Assembly: GCF_017980685.1 (NCBI RefSeq)
Contig: NZ_JACXXO010000003.1
Span: 186,001 to 250,000 of the forward strand
Direction of reading: 5' to 3'
From: Pseudomonas iridis
GTDB lineage: Bacteria > Pseudomonadota > Gammaproteobacteria > Pseudomonadales > Pseudomonadaceae
Length of the DNA stretch: 64,000 bases
Of this stretch, positions 36,059-44,300 are shown in pieces. The stretch's first letter is position 1; every line of letters starts with the position of its first letter. The notes under the pieces are model-generated. The model was not told the DNA's origin, did no database searches, and was given only the letters and a program-made list of their open reading frames with translations. The position numbers were made by a program, and so were the translations under genes.

Positions 36059-38386
36059 AAAATCATCGTCGACGAAGGGCAGGATCGCGTCCGCCACCGG
36101 TTGCAGCTGCCGGGTGATGTAGTGGTCGTAATCGATGGTTGAACGTCGCACTTCCAGCGGTTCCGGACCGGCCAGGGTGATGACGTAGCTGATCCAGCCG
36201 CCATTCTGGTATTGCCGTGGACGGCCGTGCTGCGTGTTGTATTCGTCGGCCAGCCGCGCGGCGCGCACATGGGGCGGCACGTTGCGTTCGTAATCATCGA
36301 GGGTGCGACGCAGGCGCTTGCGATAGACCAGCCGATCATCGAATTCCCCGGCGAGGGTTTTGCGCACGTAATCGCGCACGTAATCCTTATACGGCTTGCG
36401 CTGGAAGATTCGCTCATACAGCTCCTGCTGGAACTGCCGGGCCAGGAGCGACCAATCGGTGCGCACGGTTTCCAGGCCTTTATAGACCATCTCATCTGTA
36501 CCGTCCGCGCGCGTTACCAGACCGGCATAGCGCTTCTTGCTGCCCTCCTCTGCGCCGCGAATGGTCGGCATCAGGAAGCGTTTGTAGTGAATTTCAAACT
36601 GCAATTCGAGCGCACTTTCCAGCCCGTACTCTTCGCGCACATGCTCGCGCCACCAGTCGTTGACGTGCTTGACCAGGATATGGCCGATCGTCGCCGCCTC
36701 CTCCTGACCATGGGCGCGACGCAGCCAGACAAAGGTCGAATCGGTGTCGCCGTAGATCACCGCATGCCCCTGCTCTTCGATCAGCTTGCGCGTGCGCAGC
36801 ATGATTTCGTGTCCGCGCAGCGTGATGGATGAGGCCAGCCGCGTATCGAAGAAGCGGCAACCGCTGGAGCCAAGCACGCCGTAGAAGGCATTCATGATGA
36901 TTTTCAAGGCTTGCGACAGCGGCGCGTTGTGCTCGCGTTTGGCGGTCTCGCGACCCTCGGCGACCCGCGACACAATCGACGGCAGACAATGCCGGGTGCG
37001 CGAGAACCGTGCGCCCCGAAAACCCGGCACCGAGTCCGCATCGTCCGGGTGCTGCAAGCCTTCGATCAGCCCCACCGGATCAATCAGGAATGTGCGGATG
37101 ATCGACGGATAAAGACTCTTGTAGTCGAGCACCAGCACCGATTCGTAGAGGCCCGGTTGCGAGTCCATGACAAACCCGCCGGGGCTGGCCTGCGGCGGAT
37201 TGGTCCCGAGGTTCGGCGCAACAAACCCCTGGCGATGCATCAGCGGCATATACAGGTGCGTGAACGCCGCTACAGAGCCGCCGCTGCGATCCGCCGGCAG
37301 GCCGGTGACGCTGGCGCGCTCAAGCAAAAATGTCAGCAGTTCAGTCTTGGCGAAGATCCGCGTGACCAGTTCGCAGTCCTTGAGGTTGTATTTGGCCAGC
37401 GCCGGTTTGTCCTCGGCGAACATGCGGTTGATCTCGTCCATGCGCTGGTACGGATTGTCGATGGCCTTGCCTTCACCGAGCAGGGTCTGGGCGACGTTTT
37501 CCAGGCTGAACGAGGGAAAGCTCCACGTCGCCGAACGCAGGGATTCGATGCCATCGATGATCAACCGCCCCGCCGCCGAGGCGAAGTAATGATTGCGGCT
37601 GCCGTGCTCACGCCACTGCATCTCCTCACCGCCACGACCGATTTTCAGCGGCACGCCCAGGCGCCGTGCGTGTTCGTGAAGAATGCGTAAATCGAATTGC
37701 ACAACGTTCCAGCCGATGATTGCGTCAGGGTCGTGCAGCGCGAACCAGTCGTTGAGCTTCTTCAGGATGACCGTGCGTGAATCGCAATATTCAAGGTCGA
37801 AGTCGACGATGCTGTCATCGCCATTCGCCGTGCCGAGCATATAGACCTGACGCTCGCCGCAGCCTTCCAGCGCAATGGAATACAACTCGCCGTTTTCGGT
37901 GGTTTCAATGTCCAGCGAGACCAGCCGCAGCTTCGGCCGGTAGTTGGGGTCGGGCTTGAGTTGAGCGTTGAGCAATATACCGTTAGCGTCGGGTGTGCCA
38001 CTGAACAACACCGGGGCGGTGATGAAACGCTCCATCAGGTAGCGCTCGGGCGGACGGACATCGGCCTCGAAGACATCGACGCCGGCGCGGGTGAGCGCGG
38101 TTTCCAGGCGCATCAACTGGCCGTGTTGCTGGCAATACAGGCCCAGCACCGGACGATGTTCGAAATCCAGCAGGGCCAAAGGTCGCAGTTCGACGTTTTT
38201 TTCGTCGTGCAGCAGGCGTTCGGCCGCTTCACGCTGCTCGGCAGGTATAAACGCCACCGACGGCTGATGCGGCAAACGCACACGGCGCGGCCCGGCATCG
38301 GTCGCCAGCCAGAACTCGACTTCGGTGCCGGCGGGGGTATCGCGCCAATGCCGGGTCAGGACGAAGCCCTGCTGTAAATCCACCAC
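36023..38386 (-). CDS. polB: DNA polymerase II (family B)
   Basis: A 787-residue replicative-repair polymerase, close to the 783 residues of E. coli Pol II. The 3'-5' exonuclease motif I is [17 protein letters not shown], near residue 150. The polymerase motif A is [14 protein letters not shown] (near residue 415) and motif C is [12 protein letters not shown] (near residue 540). In E. coli polB is an SOS gene involved in replication restart and bypass. The start is GTG 38386 with GAGG six nt upstream; longer readings to 38476 lack resemblance. A LexA-box match lies about 90 bp upstream. Confidence 0.95.
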   Translation of the reverse strand: MVDLQQGFVLTRHWRDTPAGTEVEFWLATDAGPRRVRLPHQPSVAFIPAEQREAAERLLHDEKNVELRPLALLDFEHRPVLGLYCQQHGQLMRLETALTRAGVDVFEADVRPPERYLMERFITAPVLFSGTPDANGILLNAQLKPDPNYRPKLRLVSLDIETTENGELYSIALEGCGERQVYMLGTANGDDSIVDFDLEYCDSRTVILKKLNDWFALHDPDAIIGWNVVQFDLRILHEHARRLGVPLKIGRGGEEMQWREHGSRNHYFASAAGRLIIDGIESLRSATWSFPSFSLENVAQTLLGEGKAIDNPYQRMDEINRMFAEDKPALAKYNLKDCELVTRIFAKTELLTFLLERASVTGLPADRSGGSVAAFTHLYMPLMHRQGFVAPNLGTNPPQASPGGFVMDSQPGLYESVLVLDYKSLYPSIIRTFLIDPVGLIEGLQHPDDADSVPGFRGARFSRTRHCLPSIVSRVAEGRETAKREHNAPLSQALKIIMNAFYGVLGSSGCRFFDTRLASSITLRGHEIMLRTRKLIEEQGHAVIYGDTDSTFVWLRRAHGQEEAATIGHILVKHVNDWWREHVREEYGLESALELQFEIHYKRFLMPTIRGAEEGSKKRYAGLVTRADGTDEMVYKGLETVRTDWSLLARQFQQELYERIFQRKPYKDYVRDYVRKTLAGEFDDRLVYRKRLRRTLDDYERNVPPHVRAARLADEYNTQHGRPRQYQNGGWISYVITLAGPEPLEVRRSTIDYDHYITRQLQPVADAILPFVDDDFSTLIGGQLGLF

Positions 38387-38476
38387 TGCGACCTCAGAAA
38401 TTGAAACAGAGGGGCATTCTACGCGGCATTCGACCATTGGGTGGCGCGCAAAGCATGGTTGGCAACGGTGCGACAC

Positions 38477-38492
38477 CTGTCAGAGTTGACAG
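38477..38492. promoter_or_regulatory. LexA (SOS) box match between polB and the tccC-like gene
   Basis: CTGTCAGAGTTGACAG fits CTGT-N8-ACAG, the gammaproteobacterial LexA palindrome. It is 91 bp upstream of the polB start and 74 bp upstream of the tccC-like start. It contains TTGACA on the plus strand, but no well-spaced -10 follows; an extended -10-like TGCTAGATT is at 38513-38521. It most likely serves polB, with control of the toxin gene possible. Confidence 0.6.
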
Positions 38493-38565
38493 GTTACACA
38501 CCGTGCCAGAGTTGCTAGATTGGCCTTTGCCTCCATGCGATGCCATGCGTCGAAGGAAATGAGAA

Positions 38566-40950
38566 ATGGATCTCTCCGTTCATCGCCGCACCCCGTCGGT
38601 CAGCGTGAACGACGGCCGGGGTCTTCCTGTTCGTCAGATCGCCTATTTGCGAAAGGTGCCAGGGGCGGCCGCACAGTCGTTGATCACCCGGCAACGTCAC
38701 GACGCCGCAGGCAGAGCGATAGAGCATTGGGATCCACGACTGTTCGCAACAGCGCCAAAAGCCAATTTGACGACCATTCATGACATGGCAGGCCAATCGC
38801 TGCAGCTCAACAGCGTCGATTCTGGCTGGAGCCTGGGTTTGCATGGTTTGGCCGGGGAAGTTGTCCGGCGTTGGGATGCCCGAGGGAATCGATGGAGCAA
38901 CCGCTACGACAATCGTTTGCGCTTGCAGGGCATCAAAGTGAACGACGGGCCTGAGATGGAGACCATGCGCTATGGCGCCGCCGATGCAGATGCCGAGAAA
39001 AACCTGCGCGGCCAATTGCTCCACAAAGTCGATGCCTCAGGTTCTCTGGATTACAGCTCGTTCAGCCTCAATGCCCTGCCTCTGGAAGAAACCCGCACGC
39101 TGCGTGATGCCGGTGTCTACACCACGCGTTGGCGCTACGGGGCCAACGGCGCAGCACTGAGCCAGACGGATGCAAGTGGCCATCAGCAATGCTCACGCTA
39201 TGACGTCGGCGGGCAACTCCAGCAGGTGACTCTCAAGATCAGCGGCGACGATGCTGTGAAAGACATCCTCAAACACGCCCGATACAACGCCGAAGGCGAG
39301 AAAATCGAACAAATCCTGGGCAACGGCGTGGTGTGCAATTGGGAATACGATGGCGCCAACGGTCGCTTGAATGGCATCAAGGCAGGTCTGCCCGGCCAGG
39401 CCTTGCGGCAAAATCTCGAATACCAATACGACAAGGTCGGCAATGTTGTCGGTCTTCTGGATCGCACCGTTGACCCAGTGTTCTTTGCCAACCAGCTTAT
39501 CGACGGCCAGCGCGACTTTAGCTATGACTCGCTCTATCGCCTGATCCGCGCCACCGGACAGGACGTCATGCCCCCGACCGGCATGCCCGGCCGTGCATTA
39601 CCGAGCGATCCCAAAAACCGCCTCAATTACACCCAGACCTACGAATATGACACCGGTGGTAACCTGATCAAACTGGTTCACGCCCGGGCAATCGCTGGCT
39701 ACACCCATCACATGTTCATCGACCCGAACAGCAATCGTGGCGTGCGCTGGAAAGAAGGTGACCCACCGCCCGACTTTTCCACGCAGTTCGACGCTCATGG
39801 CAACCTGCAAGCCTTGCAACCCGGCCAGGGTTTGCAATGGAATGTCCTGGATGAACTGGCATCGGTCACGTTGATCGAACGCGAATCCGCCCTGCCCGAC
39901 AAGGAAACCTATCGCTACAGCGGCGGCGCCCGAGTCTTCAAACACCACGAGACTCAGGGCTCAACCACGACGCACTTTCATCAGGTGCGTTACCTGCCGG
40001 GGATCGAGATCCGCACTCGCGAAACAGGTGAAGAGTTGCACGTCATCACGTTACCGAGCCTGATCGGCAACGTCCGCTGCCTGCATTGGCTCAGTGGCCG
40101 CCCAGGCGAAATCAACAACAATCAACTGCGCTATTGCCTTGAAGACAGTCAGAGCTCCACCCTGATCGAACTCGACCAGAATGCACGCCTGATCAGTCAT
40201 GAACACTATTACCCGTTTGGGGGAACGGCCTCACTGGTCGCCAATTCGAGGACGGAAGTCAGCTACAAGACCATTCGTTATTCAGGCAAGGAACTGGATG
40301 ACACCGGCCTCTATTATTACGGCCGACGCTATTACGCACCGTGGTTGCAGCGCTGGATCAGCGCCGATCCGGCAGGGGCGGTGGATGGGTGGAATCTGTA
40401 TGCGATGGTGGGGAATAACCCGACGAGTTTTGTTGATGAGTTCGGGTTGAATGACAAGTTGAACGAAAGAGTCAGTAGTCGAACAACGAGTATGATAAGT
40501 GCAGGAAACGAACCTGTTGATTCCAGACCAGCCAAGCAAAAGAGGCGATTACTTGAAAACCCTGATAGGCGGTTCACCAAAAAATACAGGAATACTCAAG
40601 CCGTAGCCCATGCGGGAGCTCTGATACCTGGCACAAGTTCAGACCAGGACATTATCGTCACTGACTTTTTTAATATTTCGCTGGAAAGGGCGGAATTCAC
40701 AGAAAAGGAACACGGCTTCCATATCACAAGACAGAGTGACAACAATCTGGACTCAAGCGAACTCGCTTCACTTGGGGTTTTCCAGGTTGACGACTTGAAC
40801 GAATTTGCAAGCTTCATGGCAAAGCTCTATATCAACCGGCTGGCGGACAAGGATCTGGCTGTAAAAATCTACAACGGGGAATCGTCAGAGCCTCAAAGCC
40901 TCAAAGCCTCAAAGGAATGGAATATGAAGTACCTCTTCTCCATGATGTAA
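38566..40950 (+). CDS. TccC-like Rhs-repeat toxin component, tail interrupted by a frameshift
   Basis: A 794-residue Rhs/YD-repeat protein. The N-terminus (RRTPSVSVNDGRGLPVRQIA) is typical of TccC, the C subunit of insecticidal Tc toxins, and differs from long T6SS Rhs proteins. YD-type repeats fill residues 100-580. The Rhs core ends with ISADPAGAVDGWNLYAMVGN and VDEFGL (to residue 628), the self-cleavage region that frees the C-terminal toxin. The hypervariable tail (629-794) is AT-richer than the core. After three copies of CCTCAAAG at 40891-40914 the frame ends at 40950, while the deaminase-like domain continues in another frame. No TcA or TcB genes are visible. Confidence 0.82.
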   Translation: MDLSVHRRTPSVSVNDGRGLPVRQIAYLRKVPGAAAQSLITRQRHDAAGRAIEHWDPRLFATAPKANLTTIHDMAGQSLQLNSVDSGWSLGLHGLAGEVVRRWDARGNRWSNRYDNRLRLQGIKVNDGPEMETMRYGAADADAEKNLRGQLLHKVDASGSLDYSSFSLNALPLEETRTLRDAGVYTTRWRYGANGAALSQTDASGHQQCSRYDVGGQLQQVTLKISGDDAVKDILKHARYNAEGEKIEQILGNGVVCNWEYDGANGRLNGIKAGLPGQALRQNLEYQYDKVGNVVGLLDRTVDPVFFANQLIDGQRDFSYDSLYRLIRATGQDVMPPTGMPGRALPSDPKNRLNYTQTYEYDTGGNLIKLVHARAIAGYTHHMFIDPNSNRGVRWKEGDPPPDFSTQFDAHGNLQALQPGQGLQWNVLDELASVTLIERESALPDKETYRYSGGARVFKHHETQGSTTTHFHQVRYLPGIEIRTRETGEELHVITLPSLIGNVRCLHWLSGRPGEINNNQLRYCLEDSQSSTLIELDQNARLISHEHYYPFGGTASLVANSRTEVSYKTIRYSGKELDDTGLYYYGRRYYAPWLQRWISADPAGAVDGWNLYAMVGNNPTSFVDEFGLNDKLNERVSSRTTSMISAGNEPVDSRPAKQKRRLLENPDRRFTKKYRNTQAVAHAGALIPGTSSDQDIIVTDFFNISLERAEFTEKEHGFHITRQSDNNLDSSELASLGVFQVDDLNEFASFMAKLYINRLADKDLAVKIYNGESSEPQSLKASKEWNMKYLFSMM
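40891..40914 (+). repeat. 8-bp tandem repeat (CCTCAAAG)3 at the toxin frame break
   Basis: Three perfect units of 8 bp. Since 8 is not a multiple of 3, loss of one unit or gain of two would move ribosomes from the truncated frame into the downstream deaminase frame. With two units the junction would read EPQSLKGMEYEVPLLHD without a stop. Confidence 0.95.
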
Positions 40951-41291
40951 CACTTGATCGCATGAAGCGTCACATAGAAGCCAGCAATAACCGAATACCC
41001 ATGAGTCGCGGGCTTCCAGGAGCTCATGCGGAAGTGCAGGCAGCCAACGCAGCTCTTTATATCCAACAACATCTTACGGGCTCGACCAACCCGAAAGAGA
41101 TCTCGATAGTGACCCAGAAGTTGCAGCAAGCTGACTACGCACAGGCATTTGAAGCGTGCTACAACTGCACCGGCCAGTTGGTCGCGACTTACGATAACGC
41201 TGTTGTTCCCTTCGACGTACTATCGGGAGCCACAAATCAGGACCACGAACATTGGATAAACCAACAGAAAACTCTTTCCGGGTGGAAATAA
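40917..41291 (+). pseudogene. Out-of-frame deaminase-like toxin domain of the TccC-like protein
   Basis: A 124-codon open frame that follows the tccC-like gene in the -1 frame. It contains His37-Ala-Glu39 (GAHAEVQAAN) and Cys81-x-x-Cys84 (EACYNCTG), the zinc-ligand and general-base pattern of the cytidine-deaminase superfamily, as used in polymorphic toxins (YwqJ-, SsdA- or DddA-like groups; the exact group is undecided). The ATG at 40917 has AGGA only one base away, so independent translation is doubtful. It is best viewed as the C-terminal toxin domain disconnected by the 8-bp repeat. It may be a phase-OFF state, decay or a sequencing error. Confidence 0.7.
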
Positions 41292-41303
41292 GTTTCAGTA
41301 ACT

Positions 41304-41338
41304 AAAAAAGGCCTGTTTCGGAAAACAGGCCTTTTTTT
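41304..41338. terminator. Bidirectional terminator between the two toxin genes
   Basis: AAAAAAGGCCTGTTT and AAAACAGGCCTTTTTTTT form a stem with a CGG loop, placed between the convergent toxin and NEL genes. Confidence 0.93.
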
Positions 41339-44300
41339 TCATACAGCTATCGACTGCTTTGATAATAGGCCTTGGGTCAATGCTTTCAGCAAAGCCTTGC
41401 GTTCCTCGTTTAATCCGACAAGTTCGCGCTCATAAACTTGCTGTGAAACGGTGCCTGCCGAATACCGATCAAGCAACGCCTCCGCCTTCGCGTCGTACAC
41501 CTGCGCATTCTGCTTAAACGCCTGCGTATGCCTCCCTTTCAGATACTTACGCCAGAACCGCTGTTCGATCATTCGGTTGACCAATCCGTCCCCCGCCTCA
41601 AGCGACAACACCGTTTGATAAGCCTCGTCGATCTGCGTCTCACTGACTTCAGCGATGCTGCGAAACAACATTCCCCGTGACTGCCACGGCAACTCGAGCC
41701 GATCAGCCAGACCGGTCTGAAATGCCAGATAGACTTCCACTTCATCAATGCTGCCCGTGAATTCACCGTCCTCATCAAGTGCAATAAAAGCTTCACCAGC
41801 CTCCAGGCGGGTCTGAATGTTGGCGCGGGCAACGTCGTTAACCATGTCCAGGCGAGACTTGCCCTGCGCCAATTGCACCAGACTGAACTCGACCTGCTCG
41901 GGGCTGCCCGCCAGCCAGGCTTCATGGATCAGAACCTTGATCCCCATCTCATTGAAAATCTGTGCCCCGGCGTCCGCGCAAGAGTCAGGATTACTGGCCA
42001 TGCGGAACAATTCTTCACGCAGTTGCGTGTTCTGTGTCGCGGCATCCAGCATTCGCCACACCCGCTCGGTCAGCGCCGGACGCGCCTCCTCGGCGATGTA
42101 GTCTGCTGACTCCGCGACTTTTTCCAGCACTTCAAAAAAACCCTGGGAATCAGGCTCGTGCTCCAACTCATCCCACACTGTTTGCTTGCGCTGACGCGGC
42201 TCGCCCGTGACGCCCTCCAGCCAATGCGCACTGGTCTGCTCGCCCTTCGGCGGATAACTGCGAGCGGGGTCGTAGCCCACCGAGCGCATATAGGCATGAA
42301 ATTGTTCGCGGCCCTGATCGGACAGACGTTCACGACTCAAACGGGTGCGCGCTATCAATCGCGCCTGCTCCGAACCGGGTACTACCTGAGGAACCTGTTC
42401 GATTGGATTGCCTTGCAGATCCAGATCGAACGCCCTTGAACGCGGTGCCGTGAACAGGCCTGTCGGCCATTCGGTAATCCCGGTGTCGTGCAGATCGAGG
42501 ATTTGCAAGTCTGCCATCGCACTGACATCCGGTGCCCGCGCCAGCATCGGATTCGCGCCCAGCCTCAAGGTCTGCAAGCGGGTCAGATGGCTGAGTTCAG
42601 TGACGTTTGCGGCCGTCAGCGTCAGTTGGTTGTTGCCCAGATCCAGTGTTTCCAAAGCGTGCAGATGGCCTACCCGACGGGGTAATGCGGTGAGGGAGTT
42701 TTCGCTCAGGTTCAGGACCTTCAATTTGGGGAAGTAGCCGAGGAACTGGCTGATATCAATGCGCAACTGCGCATGACGAAATTGCAGCTCGCTGACGTGC
42801 GCAAACTCAACGTCAAGCGTCGGCAGGTACTCAAGAAAATCACTGGTCCAGTGAAAATCCAGATCCAGCGTGTAGCCGCCCTCTCCCGCCGTTTCAGCGG
42901 CCTGCCAGCATTGGCTGAGTGCCTTGGCGAAACGCCGTTTGTGAAAACGCTGATCCATCGGCAGCAATTCGCCGCGCTCGATGGCCACCCAGTCATCAAG
43001 GGTTTTCTGCAGATGTTTGAACGCCAATTCCCGCCCCCGGATGAGCCGTAAAGCGTCGGCAGGTGTTCCGGATGCTCGCACAAACTCATTGAAGTTAGCC
43101 GTCGTGGCCCGCGGATAGAGGCTTTTGAACCGATCCTCCGGACTCGACTCACCGCCCGTGCCTAATAGCCGTTCAGTGATCAACGTGTAGCCTGGATTTT
43201 GGGTTTTTTCGACGGCGATTCGAAGCGGTGAGTCGTCGAGCAGATCGCGCAGCTCTGCACGGGTTATGGACGATTGCTGAAGGTTGCTGCGCAAGCGCTG
43301 ACCTTCACCGATGCCAAGCCCCAGACTGTCGCGTTCGGCATCCGGCAATGCCTGCAACACCGCATCATAAAAATCACCCGCGCCGTGCAAACTATTGCCC
43401 TGCGCGTCGTAGGGCTGGAACTGGTTCTGCACCGTGCGCAGCAGTACTTTGCGAATGGGTGCCGAGGTCGGTCCGACGCTGTCGATCAGCAGTCCGTCGA
43501 ACGATTGGTTGCGAATTTCGATCAAGACCTGCGGCGACCAGCCCGGTAACTTTCCCAGACTGTGCAGCGCCAATCGGTAGCTGTCGAGATTGGCATTGGC
43601 CGGCAAGTACAGCCCCTCCCAGGCCCGGGTCGTGCGCCATTCATGCATCGCTTCACGGGCAGCCTGTTTCAAGCGCAAGGACAATTGTCCCTGCTCGCTG
43701 GCCAACTGCTTTTCTGCCGGCAAGACATCCGTCAGTAAATTGCTCACAAGCTCGTTCGGCAGCTGGGGAAACTCATTGCGCAGCAACACGCTTTCGGCAG
43801 AAGGCACGGCAGTCGGCACCTCCAGCCATTTGACGTGGCTATCCACCAACGCTGTTCTTTGCGCCCTTGCCGATTCGACGATCAAGGCGCGCAGCCTCGC
43901 AGCACGTACGTTCGCAGCGATAACGCCACGACCAAACTCTTCTTCCAGCAACACGTTGATGTCCTGCTCGCTCAACAGGGACAACAGCGTGGCGGACAGG
44001 TCTGCGACGGTGCCGTGGTCGAGCTGCAAATTGATCGGCGTTTTACCTGCCAGTGATGACGATTGCCACAGCACGTTGCCTTGCTCATCGAGCCATCGCA
44101 GCGAGAGCTTTTCAGGCCATTGTTTGTGCCCCGTCAGCAACTGCAGTTGCATCCGCACATCGGCCTTGCCATGGATCTGCAAGTCGTCACTGCCAAGCTG
44201 TGCAATGAACGTTTCAATGAACTGATCGGCAGTAAAACGCTTGATCGTCGCCGCCAGCATCGCGGGCGGCTGTTCACGTTCAACGTGCAGTTTGCGCAAT

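Noticed and set aside
38566..41291. Type VI secretion Rhs toxin with immunity gene
   Set aside because: The N-terminus is TccC-like, no PAAR or VgrG is present, and no gene follows the deaminase domain before the terminator.
40917..41291. Independent deaminase gene starting at ATG 40917
   Set aside because: The purine-rich site lies one base from the ATG and the domain fits as the missing end of the upstream toxin; kept as an out-of-frame segment.
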